Of a DNA stretch of 35,872 nucleotides, positions 15,951 through 24,270 are shown one piece after another. The notes under the pieces were generated by a model. It saw only the letters and a list, made by a program, of their open reading frames with translations, ran no database searches and was not told where the DNA came from. The stretch spans positions 1 through 35,872 of the forward strand of contig JAYVEP010000087.1 in the NCBI GenBank assembly GCA_043749225.1, written 5' to 3'. The position numbers were made by a program, and so were the translations under genes. Origin of the DNA: JANXUC01 sp043749225. GTDB lineage: Bacteria; Acidobacteriota; Terriglobia; Terriglobales; Acidobacteriaceae. Within the stretch, counting starts at the first letter, position 1, and every line of letters starts with the position of its first letter.

Positions 15951-15962
15951 TTGCTATTCGAA

Positions 15963-16547
15963 CTATTTTTTTGGCCTCGACTCCGGCGGCACCAATCCGG
16001 CCACGCGATAGTAGACCGCGAGTTGGCCGTAATGCTCGCCCGCATGTTCAATTGCGCCCATCCAGGCGAACCAGACGTGCTGCATTGTGCCATCGTACGG
16101 ATTTTTGCTTTCGCGGGTGAGTGCTGCGTCGCCTTGTTCTTTGATAACCGCCGCGCCGTCCGCTACCGCCTGTTTCAGAAGCTTAACAACCTCGGCTTTG
16201 GTTTTGTAATCCGCGCGCTGGAAATCCTTCATCGGATCAACCGTCGGCCCCACCTGCGAGCCCTTGATGGCGCTGACTTCGCGGCAATAGTCGCTGGCTA
16301 CGTGCAGCAGGTTCTCTGCAAAGCTGCGCTGCGCTGGAGTGGTCTTGAAGTCGTATTTATCTTCCGGAAAATCTTCGGCCATATCGACAAGGCGGCGGCC
16401 AATGTCGTTCCATGCGGAAAGTGTTTCCGCCGATGGAGACTGTGCTGGTTTGGGAGCATCTTTAGCGGGGGCAGTTTGCGCGAAAGCCATACCCACCATC
16501 GCAACTACAATAAAGGTTGCGACCGAGAGTGCAATTTTCCTGGACAT
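15963..16547 (-). CDS. Secreted DinB-like protein
   Basis: A 194-aa protein with a clear signal peptide (SRKIALSVATFIVVAMVGMAFAQ, cleavage about A23), then a four-helix bundle typical of the DinB/YfiT superfamily. Putative metal ligands are His residues in ENLLHVASDY and HAGEHYGQL, the usual DinB spacing. Members can be metal-dependent transferases, but most exported ones are uncharacterised. The start is supported by AGGAG 8 nt upstream of ATG 16547. It is a single minus-strand gene next to decayed DNA. Confidence 0.85.
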   Translation of the reverse strand: MSRKIALSVATFIVVAMVGMAFAQTAPAKDAPKPAQSPSAETLSAWNDIGRRLVDMAEDFPEDKYDFKTTPAQRSFAENLLHVASDYCREVSAIKGSQVGPTVDPMKDFQRADYKTKAEVVKLLKQAVADGAAVIKEQGDAALTRESKNPYDGTMQHVWFAWMGAIEHAGEHYGQLAVYYRVAGLVPPESRPKK

Positions 16548-16637
16548 GTTTTTCTCCTTAGCTGGACCGTGAAATTATAGACGAGGAGGCGAGAATTCGT
16601 TCAGAGCGCTTGGAAAGAGCAGCGCAGCGTTGCTATC

Positions 16638-16868
16638 ATGAAAACCGAAATGTCATTTCCCGTCAAAGTTTGCGTCGTCTGTTTAGAGGAGTTTGAGTTG
16701 AAGCCCGACAAGCCCGGCTTTGCCAATCGCTGCCCGGAATGCAGCGCGCCGGAGGCCGAGGCCTCAAGCAAGCTCGGCAAGGGTGCCGATGTCCTGAAAA
16801 CTGACAAAGAAGCAAACGCAGCCCGAAGGCAAGCGATGCGCGATCTGCTTTATCGGAAGGATAGCTGA
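16638..16868 (+). CDS. Small zinc-ribbon protein, function unknown
   Basis: A 76-aa protein with two CxxC knuckles: CVVC (residues 12-15) and CPEC (32-35). The spacing suits a compact zinc ribbon. The C-terminal half is a charged helix (LKTDKEANAARRQAMRDLLYRKDS). No signal peptide. It resembles small nucleic-acid-associated zinc ribbons but cannot be assigned. It starts 90 bp from the divergent DinB-like gene. Confidence 0.65.
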   Translation: MKTEMSFPVKVCVVCLEEFELKPDKPGFANRCPECSAPEAEASSKLGKGADVLKTDKEANAARRQAMRDLLYRKDS

Positions 16869-16904
16869 AGTTTGGTCCAAGCTAGGAGCTAAGGACTAAG
16901 AGCC

Positions 16905-17744
16905 CTAAATCACCAACCCCACCATCATCGGCTTCGTCGTCGCCACCAGCGAGCCTTCTTTCGGCTCCACTGTGATCGCAAATCCCTTAGCAGCGATCCC
17001 GGCTTGCAGCGGAGGATTCACCACGACTCCGCTGCCCTTCGCATCGGGGCGGAACACTCCGGCGGGCAGTACCTTTCCATCCGCCGCCAACAGCCACAGC
17101 TCGTATGCCTTGTCAGCAGGCAGCGCAGGGAGATTGTTGGCAATGAACAACAGCTTTCCGCTGGACTCAACATAAAGCGCTTTGCCTTGCGGCTGCGGCT
17201 TTTGCTGGAGCGCCACCAGCGTCACCTGTTGCGATCCCGGCCCAGTTAGCGCATTGAACTCGGCGCGCACATGCTGTAATTCTGCGCTGTCCTGGTCGGA
17301 CTTGGTGCGCAGGCTGGCGATCTCCTGTTGCAGGGTCGCATTCTTCTGCTGCGTATTGTTCACCCACGCTGCACCCACAACGATGGCAGCTACCGCCGAA
17401 GCCCATCCGAGGCGTCCGAACCAGCCACCAAACCATCCGGAGGAGGCCTCTGATCCAGATGAACTGGTTCCTGCATTTGAGGAAACCAGCCTCGCGCTGC
17501 GCACCGTTTCTTTCTGCTTTTCCTCCGCAATTGCCTTCATCAGACGTTCACGCGAGCGCTGTGGAGGGTGTGGTCCTGCCGCCGACAGAGCCAGCAACGC
17601 CATGTCGCCGCGCAAGTCTTCCAGCTCGCGGCGGCATCCCGGGCACGACTCCAGATGTTGTTCCAGATTCGTGCGCTCAGCGCCCTGGAGGGCATCCAGT
17701 GCGTGGAGGGCTAGCTCCTCGGCGAATTGTTCGTGTACGCTCAT
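16905..17744 (-). CDS. Anti-sigma factor, RskA-type
   Basis: A 279-aa membrane protein. N-terminal zinc anti-sigma domain with H30-x3-C34-x2-C37 (HLESCPGC), then a spacer and one membrane helix (GWASAVAAIVVGAAWV, about 113-130). After the helix a coiled coil (TLQQEIASLRTKSDQDSAELQHVR) leads into an extracytoplasmic RskA C-terminal domain (NLPALPADKAYELWLLAADGKVLPAGVF). It should hold its ECF sigma factor at the membrane and release it by proteolysis on an envelope signal. The start overlaps the sigma-factor stop by 4 nt (17741-17744), the standard co-translated arrangement. Confidence 0.92.
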   Translation of the reverse strand: MSVHEQFAEELALHALDALQGAERTNLEQHLESCPGCRRELEDLRGDMALLALSAAGPHPPQRSRERLMKAIAEEKQKETVRSARLVSSNAGTSSSGSEASSGWFGGWFGRLGWASAVAAIVVGAAWVNNTQQKNATLQQEIASLRTKSDQDSAELQHVRAEFNALTGPGSQQVTLVALQQKPQPQGKALYVESSGKLLFIANNLPALPADKAYELWLLAADGKVLPAGVFRPDAKGSGVVVNPPLQAGIAAKGFAITVEPKEGSLVATTKPMMVGLVI

Positions 17745-18334
17745 GCTCGTATCGCGGAACCCGGATTTACGGCCTTTCTTAGAACCGACAGTCCAGCGCG
17801 AATCCTTGTCTTAATCGTTCCCAGGGCTTCGCCCGTTTTGCTGGCAATTTCCGTATGCGTCAGGCCTTCAAAAAATGCCATCTCCAGCGCCGATCGCTGA
17901 GCTTCCGGCATCGCCGTCAATGCTCCGCGAACCTGGGCGAGCGCGCGGTTACGGTCGGCGGTGTCGGCAAAATTCGGTTCTACCGATAAAACAACATCCT
18001 CAATATCAGTTTCCGGACGCCGTTTCCGCAGCGCATCGATTGAGCGGTTGCGGGCAATCACCGAGAGCCATGCCCCCATGCTGCCACGCGCCGAATCGAA
18101 CGAAGAAGGCGACCGCCACAACTGCATAAAGATCTCCTGCAGTACGTCTTCCGCTTGGCCCGTATCTCCCAACACACGCAACGCGACAGCGTAGACCAGG
18201 GAAGAATAGCGGTCATACAAGCCCGCCATCGCGCTTTCGTCGCGCGCACGCACTCCGGAAACCAGGCTCACGTCACTGGCCTCGCCGACTGGCGCATTCC
18301 GCGCTGACGAATTCTGGATCGGTGCGTCTGGCAC
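17741..18334 (-). CDS. ECF-type RNA polymerase sigma factor (SigK-like)
   Basis: A 197-aa group 4 sigma factor. Region 2: MAGLYDRYSSLVYAVALRVLGDTGQAEDVLQEIFMQLWR (about 37-75), followed by WLSVIARNRSIDALRKRR. Region 4: MPEAQRSALEMAFFEGLTHTEIASKTGEALGTIKTRIRAGL, a helix-turn-helix for the -35 element. Partner of the overlapping RskA-like anti-sigma gene. The start is taken as GTG 18334 with AGGAAG about 17 nt before it. The 25-residue N-terminus is variable in the family. The 176-bp region upstream may hold an autoregulated promoter, which could not be identified by eye. Confidence 0.93.
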   Translation of the reverse strand: MPDAPIQNSSARNAPVGEASDVSLVSGVRARDESAMAGLYDRYSSLVYAVALRVLGDTGQAEDVLQEIFMQLWRSPSSFDSARGSMGAWLSVIARNRSIDALRKRRPETDIEDVVLSVEPNFADTADRNRALAQVRGALTAMPEAQRSALEMAFFEGLTHTEIASKTGEALGTIKTRIRAGLSVLRKAVNPGSAIRA

Positions 18335-18510
18335 TCCGCTACAACTCTTCCTGCAAGAAGTACGGCCTTGCCACCGTTATGGATTTACCTGATTCGCTGC
18401 AACCTGCTTTGACTGCAAGCGATTACACCGAGACGCCGGACACTCTGGTACCGCCTCCAACAAGTTACCTGCGAGGAGGCTCCGCGCGCAACTGCCTCAC
18501 GTCTGGAGGA

Positions 18511-19665
18511 TTAACGCCGCGGGCCAATCGCTACCTGCCGCTCTGCCGAACTCATCTGCTTCCAAATCGCTTCCAACTGGGCTGAAAGCTGTGCGTTATC
18601 AGGATTCGCCCTCAACGCCAACGCATACCAGTGATACGCAGTTGGCAGATCGCGCGGCACACACTGCCCGCTGTAGTAAACCAGACCCAAACTCGTTCGC
18701 GCCTTCACGTCGCCGCGGTCGGCTGCTTTCCGCAAGGCGGGGATTCTTTCGCAGTCCGAGGAACCCGCTACCGACTCCGCGCCAACCGACGCCTCACTCG
18801 CTGGGGTGGCATGCTCCTCTGGCTGACTTGGAGATGGCTTCCTCGATCTTGGCGCCGGCTTGGCAGCCTTTGCGACAATCTTAGGGCTAGGCGGATGAGC
18901 CTTCGGAGCCGCTGCCTTCTTAACCGGGGCAATCGGAGCCGTCTCCGTCGCGGGAGGCCTTGACTGCTCAGTTTCAGGAGCGTTGTTCGAGGCAGGTCCA
19001 GTCGAGGCAGGTTCAGTCGCCGCCGGTTCCGTCAGAGGAACCGGCCTTTCGAGCTTTGGTCGTGAAGTTGTCGTCGGAGCTGTGGTTTCCGGAGTCGGCT
19101 CGGATTGCAGCGCCGAAGCTGTGCTGTCAGCGGTCTCCGGACTGGCAGGCTTACCTCCACCGCGCATCGCAAAGAACGCTGCTACGACCGCCAGCAACAC
19201 GCCTCCAACAATAAAAGGCAGCCTATTCGGTTTCGGAGGCGCGTGATCTTCTTCCAAAAGGTAGCTCAGGTCGCGATGCGGATCTTCGTGTAAGGAAGTC
19301 TTGGGACGCGCGGCCGCTGGTGGCGCGAGACTCGATACCGCCGCGTTCAGTGGCGCTTCATCTGGCCGCGGCGCAGCTGCGTGAGGACGGTCCTCCGACA
19401 CTGGCACACCAGCCCTCAAAGCGTCGAATGGAATTGAAGCAATGGGTCGGGCTGGAACCTCCGGCTCCAGTCGAGCGCCGCCGCCAATGCCGCGTAGTGG
19501 GACCGAATGCCCCGGTGTCGGACTCGCTGGTGCGGGCGGCTTGGCTATCTTGCGGGAAGGATCGGGTAGCGCTTTGCCACACATGCCGCAAAAACGGTGC
19601 GCCCCAGTATTGAGGTGGCTGCAGAAGACGCAAGGGATAAGCGGTTGGGCTGTGTTCTGATCCAT
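18511..19665 (-). CDS. Zinc-ribbon membrane protein with Sel1/TPR C-terminus
   Basis: About 384 aa. N-terminal zinc ribbon C12-x2-C15 ... C26-x2-C29 (CVFC...CGMC), a Pro/Ala-rich cytosolic linker, one membrane helix (LPFIVGGVLLAVVAAFFAM), a long Thr/Pro/Ala-rich periplasmic linker (repeats of TEP/TAP type), and a C-terminal Sel1-like repeat (KAADRGDVKARTSLGLVYYSGQCVPRDLPTAYHWYALAL). Sel1 repeats mediate protein binding. The layout suggests a sensor or scaffold across the membrane. Function unknown. ATG 19665 is preferred over in-frame GTG 19695; neither has a clear ribosome-binding site. It is upstream of the ECF sigma gene on the same strand. Confidence 0.75.
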   Translation of the reverse strand: MDQNTAQPLIPCVFCSHLNTGAHRFCGMCGKALPDPSRKIAKPPAPASPTPGHSVPLRGIGGGARLEPEVPARPIASIPFDALRAGVPVSEDRPHAAAPRPDEAPLNAAVSSLAPPAAARPKTSLHEDPHRDLSYLLEEDHAPPKPNRLPFIVGGVLLAVVAAFFAMRGGGKPASPETADSTASALQSEPTPETTAPTTTSRPKLERPVPLTEPAATEPASTGPASNNAPETEQSRPPATETAPIAPVKKAAAPKAHPPSPKIVAKAAKPAPRSRKPSPSQPEEHATPASEASVGAESVAGSSDCERIPALRKAADRGDVKARTSLGLVYYSGQCVPRDLPTAYHWYALALRANPDNAQLSAQLEAIWKQMSSAERQVAIGPRR

Positions 19666-19741
19666 GAGAAATAGAAGCGTCGAGCCGGGCGGCACAAATA
19701 TTCTGCTCTACATAACCCGCAGCCAGACTGCTCCGATTCTA

Positions 19742-20218
19742 TCAGCCCTTGCTTTTGCCTGGATATGCTCCGACCAAAGCTGCGCAGGCCTCAATGAATT
19801 CCTGGTCTGCCTTGGCGAAGGTTCCAAGAAAGTAACTTTCGACATCAAGTTCGCCGACCATCCGAGCCTTCGCGAAAATCGGCACAACGATTTCGCACTT
19901 TACCATGGATGATCCCGCCAGGTAGCGCGGGTCCTTGTTCACATCTTCGACCAGAACCGTGCGTTCGCTCGTGGCAGCGGCCCCGCAAAGCCCTGTGCCA
20001 ATCGGAAAACGCGCATTCGGTGTGAAGCTGCCCACGAACGGCCCCACGATCAGGAATTCAGGGTCCGCCGCATCAACCAGGTAGAAGCCGACCCAGTTGT
20101 AGCGCGTCATTTTCTCGTGCAAGCGTTGACAGATGCGCTCCATCAGGTGCTCGACGGCGGGCGCGGTCCGAGCAAACTCCTTGAATTCTCGCAGCAATTC
20201 TTCGTGAACAGGTGTCAT
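19742..20218 (-). CDS. GAF-domain protein related to free-Met-R-sulfoxide reductase
   Basis: A 158-aa single GAF domain. It aligns with free methionine-(R)-sulfoxide reductases (fRMsr, YebR): WVGFYLV, FVGSF, P-IGTGLCG (C78), VEDVNKDP and EIVVPI are all present. The usual catalytic Cys in 'HIACD' is replaced by Gly (YLAGSS, G102), but a Cys appears six residues later (C108 in KCEIVVPI). Activity is thus uncertain: it could be a variant reductase or a ligand-binding GAF. Cytosolic. It lies 26 bp after lemA on the same strand. Confidence 0.82.
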   Translation of the reverse strand: MTPVHEELLREFKEFARTAPAVEHLMERICQRLHEKMTRYNWVGFYLVDAADPEFLIVGPFVGSFTPNARFPIGTGLCGAAATSERTVLVEDVNKDPRYLAGSSMVKCEIVVPIFAKARMVGELDVESYFLGTFAKADQEFIEACAALVGAYPGKSKG

Positions 20219-20244
20219 AGATTGGTCTTTATCTTGCTTCGATC

Positions 20245-20817
20245 CTATCTTGCTGCCGCGCCAAACGTCATGGGCACATCGGTTTTGTCGGCCTCTTCCA
20301 CCTTGAACATGGATTTTTCCGTCAGATGCATCTGCGACGCAATGAACGTGTCGGGAACCTCCTGGATACGAATATTGAAGGTGTTCACTGAATCATTGTA
20401 ATACTCGCGACGATCGGCTAACTGGCTTTCCAATTCCGTAATGCGCTTCTGCAACTGTGTGAAATTAGCGTTCGCTTTGAGGTCGGGATAGTTTTCCGCC
20501 ACCGCAAATAGTCCGCGCAGCGCCGAAGTTGTATTTTGATCGGCCTGCACCTTCTGATCGACCGTAACCGCCTGCTGATACATCGAACGCGCTTGCGTGA
20601 CCTTCTGCAGCGTGGCGCCTTCAAAATTCATGTAGCCTTTGCAGACTTCGAGCAGCTTACTCAACTCGTCGTGACGCTGCTTCAGCATCACGTCGATATT
20701 CGCCCAAGCCTTGTCGATGTCGTTCTTAAGCGTAATCAGACCATTGTAAATCATGGTCACGTACCAGGCCGCGCCCGCCGCTGCGAACAAAATTCCCAAT
20801 CCAATAATGATCGTCAT
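20245..20817 (-). CDS. lemA: LemA family protein
   Basis: A 190-aa protein with the LemA pattern: a short N-terminal membrane helix (TIIIGLGILFAAAGAAWYVTMIYN), then a helical bundle starting LKNDIDKAWANIDVMLKQRHDELSKLLEVCKGYMNFE, with RGLFAVAENYPDLKANANFTQLQKRITELES and the typical AREYYNDSVN...FNIRIQEVP end (here RREYYNDSVNTFN). Good ribosome-binding site (AAGGAG). LemA proteins are membrane-tethered, of unsettled function, and often next to TPM or GIDE genes. Here the next gene upstream is GIDE. Confidence 0.93.
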   Translation of the reverse strand: MTIIIGLGILFAAAGAAWYVTMIYNGLITLKNDIDKAWANIDVMLKQRHDELSKLLEVCKGYMNFEGATLQKVTQARSMYQQAVTVDQKVQADQNTTSALRGLFAVAENYPDLKANANFTQLQKRITELESQLADRREYYNDSVNTFNIRIQEVPDTFIASQMHLTEKSMFKVEEADKTDVPMTFGAAAR

Positions 20818-20856
20818 CGCCGTTTCTCCTTAAACTTATGTTCTACAAACTCGTTC

Positions 20857-21993
20857 TTATTCCAGCCATCCGAAGCGTGTAGCCAGAAACCATACGCTCA
20901 ACAACGTGAGTGTTGGTCCGCCCCAAATCATCAGCGTAGATTTCCATCCCAACGCGCTGAGCACATCGCGCTGGTTTCTCCATGAAATGAAAAATGCAGG
21001 ATTGTGCTCGCCTTTCATCAAGACCGTGGGAGGCTTCAAGTCGAATTGTTCCGCTGCGGAAGGATCATCCGTGCCAGAAACCGTCACCGTAGTGCCCGGC
21101 ATCGGAATGCCTGCGGCCGCCCAAGCCGCTGGGTTCGAGATTCCCGCTTGCATCATCGCCGTCGCCAGTTTTTGCGGGTCGGTTACACGCTTGGTTGAAA
21201 CAGAGCTGCCCACCGCCGCACCCTGGACCATCTCAATGCTTCCCGTATTCGTTCCGTATAGGCCAGTTGTTGTTGCTCGCACTGTGACTGGTTGGTTTGC
21301 CGAGTCGCCCAGCAAGCTCACTGCGGTCTGGCCAAGAAATCCACTGGTGGGAAGGTGGAGACTCTTCGTGCGGCTGTCTGTGTTCTTGATCGGCGTCGCC
21401 TCAATTGCGCTACCAGTATTCACGGCGAGTGTTCCAAGAACAAACAGCGAGTTCTTGGGTTTGATGGCAAATTCCTGAACCTTAATTCTCTTATCCGTTC
21501 CAACTCCATTGCGTGCCAGGAATCCATACACGTTGCCAGGGATGCTGTCGTGCATGGAGAAAAAGGAATCGCTGTACTCATGCTCGAAATCGCAGTGTAG
21601 GTCCATTTCCGCGCCCTGAGGGTCGACTAAGACGCGCCCCGTGTTGTCGTCCAGAAAAAACGGCACGTGCAGGCTCTCTTCCGCCGCCAGCTCCCATCCA
21701 CTATTTTTGTCACGCTGGATCCACTGCCAGACCGAAGTCCGGTAGTAGTGGCAGGGAACGCGGGTGATAGGGGCAGTGAGAGTGTAGGGGCCGCAAGCGA
21801 GGCCGTTGATTTCGACCAACCCCACGGCGGCACTACGGATTTTCGAAGAAGGAGTATTCAGGATGAGCCTTCGTCGCTGGAGCGCGAGGAAGCCAGAGTA
21901 AAAAACAAATACCCCGGCGATGGCGCCCACCGCCGCCATCACAGAAAGGCTTCCGGTATTAGAAAAGCGCGTTAAGACCAAAATGGCGATCAC
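20857..21993 (-). CDS. GIDE-domain membrane protein (E3-ligase-like, MULAN-type)
   Basis: A 378-aa protein with two N-terminal membrane helices (SVMAAVGAIAGVFVFYSGFLAL region) and one at the very C-terminus (TLMIWGGPTLTLLSVWFLAT), enclosing a GIDE domain. Diagnostic features: TLTAPITRVPCHYYRTSVWQW (about 73-95) and FFLDDNTGRVLVDPQGAEMDL. GIDE is the domain found between the helices of the mitochondrial E3 ligases MULAN/GIDE; bacterial versions lack a RING domain. It is adjacent to lemA (39-bp gap), the usual partnership. The start is GTG 21993, weak. Met 19 (ATG about 21939) is an alternative start. A Thr/Ser-rich insert (about 215-300) precedes the C-terminal helix. Confidence 0.82.
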   Translation of the reverse strand: MIAILVLTRFSNTGSLSVMAAVGAIAGVFVFYSGFLALQRRRLILNTPSSKIRSAAVGLVEINGLACGPYTLTAPITRVPCHYYRTSVWQWIQRDKNSGWELAAEESLHVPFFLDDNTGRVLVDPQGAEMDLHCDFEHEYSDSFFSMHDSIPGNVYGFLARNGVGTDKRIKVQEFAIKPKNSLFVLGTLAVNTGSAIEATPIKNTDSRTKSLHLPTSGFLGQTAVSLLGDSANQPVTVRATTTGLYGTNTGSIEMVQGAAVGSSVSTKRVTDPQKLATAMMQAGISNPAAWAAAGIPMPGTTVTVSGTDDPSAAEQFDLKPPTVLMKGEHNPAFFISWRNQRDVLSALGWKSTLMIWGGPTLTLLSVWFLATRFGWLE

Positions 21994-22112
21994 GGTCCGT
22001 CCAAATCCCGTCGTTCAGGCGGACGGGTGGTGTCGGACCGAGACTAGCCCAAACTTGAGTCCCGAAGCAGCAGAAAACACTGGTTTTAGCTTACGGGAGT
22101 AATGCAGGGTCA

Positions 22113-22142
22113 GATCGTGTGGCGACGGAGCTTGCTCCGTCG
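22113..22142 (+). repeat. 'GTGTGGCG' hairpin repeat, copy 2
   Basis: GATCGTGTGGCGACGGAG..., stem ACGGAGC/GCTCCGT. It pairs as an inverted repeat with 22208-22236, the two enclosing about 65 bp. Confidence 0.65.
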
Positions 22143-22207
22143 AAGGTGTTGACCTCCTGAAGGCCATAGGCGAAACTCCTTTTCGAAGCGCCTGAAGATC
22201 AAAAGCC

Positions 22208-22236
22208 AGCGGAGCAAGCTCCTCTGTCACACAATC
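22208..22236 (-). repeat. 'GTGTGGCG' hairpin repeat, copy 3 (inverted)
   Basis: The minus strand reads GATTGTGTGACAGAGGAGC..., matching copy 2 in opposite orientation. It abuts the stop codon of the TonB-C gene (22236-22238). Confidence 0.65.
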
Positions 22237-24185
22237 TATCGCGTATCAATATTGAAGCCCAGAATCGCGTTCACCTCGACGGGCTTATCTCCCCGCAGCA
22301 CTGGGCGGAATCTCCAATTTGCCAGCGCGGGCAGTATCTTCGCCGCCAGATTCGAAGATTTCCCATCCAAAACGGCCGCGCTTTTCACGTTCCCGATTCG
22401 ATCAATCACACAAGAAATTACAACGCGCGTGTGGTCGGCACTCGGGGGGAGAACCTTACGCAAAGGTTCCGGAGCGTTTAATTCTTCGGTGTAGCCTTGC
22501 GCTTCGGAGTTGGGATCGGCGAATTGCAGGACCGCCATGCCAAGAGTCGTATCCATGTAGATGGTATAGACACGGTCACCCTTCAACGCGCCATAAAAAT
22601 TGAAAGCGCCGCCCGAGCGCGACGTGGCAACGACCGTGATGCCGGGTCCGGGATGTCCCGAAATGGAACTCCGGCCCGCTGTAGCCGGGTCGCTGGCATT
22701 TCCGCCAAAGCTGGGTAGCGTGACGATGCTTCCGCCTTGGACGGAAATCCCTGGCGTATTGGGCACACCAGAGCGGCTGCCTGTGCCTGCTCCACCGGGT
22801 CCTGGAACTGGCGACGTACCTGTTTTCGCTGAGGAACTGGCGCCCGGGCCTGTGCCGGACTTGGTGCTGCCCGCACCGCTGCCGTCATGTGCGGCGCCCG
22901 TGCCCGCCCCCGTTGTGTTTCCTGCGCCACCGCCAGTGCCGCCGATGCCTGGAGCCGCTCCGCCCGTTGGCGACATCGCCAGCGCGCCACGGGAGCCAGC
23001 GTCCGGCGCGCCTACGGTCGTCCCAGGCTTACTGGAGATGATGGCGGCGGAATTAGGGCTGTTGCCACCGGAATTTCCAGGCGGGGCCGTGGGTGCTCCA
23101 GCCTCCAAAGCAAGCCCTGTGCCGCTCCCTGTGTGTCCCATGCCTCGTCCGGAGGTTTGGCTAGACAGGCTCGGAGGCGGCGGTACCACGCTGGCATTGG
23201 CGATGCTGGGCACGTTTCGTCCAGTCACATTGCCTAAGTTTGCCTGCACGGGCGGAGGAACGACGTCCTGCGTCGGTCGGACGGGAACCTGGCCAGCCAT
23301 TCGTGAGATGTCCGTTGCAAGTGAAGGCGGCGGCGCTACCACACTGGGGGCTGGCATCGTAAGTCGTGCAGTTGCCGTGGTATCCCGCTGTGGCGATGAA
23401 ACTGGAGGCGGCACAACTTCCGCGCGCATCTGCGGAAAACGAGCTTGTGGCAGTTCGCGCGGCACGCTGACAGGAGGAGGCGGCACCACGCTGGCCGTTA
23501 CCATCGGATTCTTCCGCATTTCTTCCCGGCTAATCTCCGGAGGAGGCGGCACCGCTGCCGCGGGGATAGTGAGATTCTTGTGCCAGTCTTCACGACGGAC
23601 CTCAGGCGGTGGGGGCACAGCGGCCAGTTTTGGCATCGGCGGCAGGGTCAGGGAGGCGCGCATGCCTTCCGACGGCGGCGGCCCTGGCACCTTCTGGATG
23701 GCCAGCAGGTTGGCCACAGGCTGCGACGATGCCGGCAGGTTCAGTTTTGGCGCATCCAGGACTTGGTCCGTGACAGCCTGTCCACGAGCTACTTTAATGA
23801 CCTGTGTGGGATGGAAGGCCTCGCGGCCGCCCGATTTGCCTTTGTGGCCCGTGGGAGCGCCTCCAGAATCCTCTGTTTGTGGCAACTCCTTGCCGGAATA
23901 GTAGACTACGTCCCACTTTGGGTGCGGCGGAGCCACATATGGATGGATCAATCCAAGTTTTGTCGGCAAAAAAACCACTGCCAGCACGAACAGAATCTCG
24001 GCTGACCAAGTCAAAAACAGGTTGCGGACTGGAAAAATGCTGGTCGAGATTTCTCCCGCCAACGGCCGTTCGGAGCGGCTGAAAGCGGGACCAATCGACG
24101 TGACGAAGTCGTGCCAGCGTGGAGACCACTTCACCAGCAGCTTTAGCTCTCGTTCCACCGTCGCGGTTTGGGTTTCCGTTGTCAT
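22236..24185 (-). CDS. Large proline-rich TonB C-terminal-domain protein
   Basis: About 649 aa. After a cytosolic segment, one membrane helix (LFLTWSAEILFVLAVVFLP, about residues 55-78) leads to a huge periplasmic linker. Residues about 185-340 are 6-7 imperfect repeats of 22-27 aa, each with 'VVPPPP' (AAVPPPPEVRRED, AAVPPPPEISREE, SVVPPPPVSVPRE...). Then comes a Gly/Ser/Thr-rich region (about 350-490). The C-terminal domain (TRVVISCVIDRIGNVKSAAVLDGKSSNLAAKILPALANWRFRP) is TonB_C-like. It is 85 bp downstream of the DUF192 gene in the Tad gene order, with no ExbBD nearby, so a classical energy-transducing role is doubtful. ATG 24185 is chosen over GTG 24197. Confidence 0.8.
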   Translation of the reverse strand: MTTETQTATVERELKLLVKWSPRWHDFVTSIGPAFSRSERPLAGEISTSIFPVRNLFLTWSAEILFVLAVVFLPTKLGLIHPYVAPPHPKWDVVYYSGKELPQTEDSGGAPTGHKGKSGGREAFHPTQVIKVARGQAVTDQVLDAPKLNLPASSQPVANLLAIQKVPGPPPSEGMRASLTLPPMPKLAAVPPPPEVRREDWHKNLTIPAAAVPPPPEISREEMRKNPMVTASVVPPPPVSVPRELPQARFPQMRAEVVPPPVSSPQRDTTATARLTMPAPSVVAPPPSLATDISRMAGQVPVRPTQDVVPPPVQANLGNVTGRNVPSIANASVVPPPPSLSSQTSGRGMGHTGSGTGLALEAGAPTAPPGNSGGNSPNSAAIISSKPGTTVGAPDAGSRGALAMSPTGGAAPGIGGTGGGAGNTTGAGTGAAHDGSGAGSTKSGTGPGASSSAKTGTSPVPGPGGAGTGSRSGVPNTPGISVQGGSIVTLPSFGGNASDPATAGRSSISGHPGPGITVVATSRSGGAFNFYGALKGDRVYTIYMDTTLGMAVLQFADPNSEAQGYTEELNAPEPLRKVLPPSADHTRVVISCVIDRIGNVKSAAVLDGKSSNLAAKILPALANWRFRPVLRGDKPVEVNAILGFNIDTR

Positions 24186-24221
24186 CAACCTAGGCACTAT
24201 CTAGACATCACAAAGACCAAG

Positions 24222-24258
24222 TTTGTCATTCCGAGGGGCTTCAGCCCTGAGGAATCTG
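24222..24258. repeat. Dispersed repeat, inverted GGAATGACA/GAGGAATCTG type
   Basis: TTTGTCATTCCGAGGGGCTT..., then CAGCCCTGAGGAATCTG. The stem GGGGCTTCAGCCC joins the two repeat ends. It lies between the DUF192 and TonB-C genes. Very similar to 28092-28131. Confidence 0.7.
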
Positions 24259-24270
24259 ATTTCCTCGCGG

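Noticed and set aside
22600..23901. 433-codon open frame on the plus strand
   Set aside because: It is antisense to the proline-rich TonB-C gene. Its Gly/Pro/Ser/Thr-rich translation mirrors the repeat codons of that gene and shows no family or ribosome-binding site.
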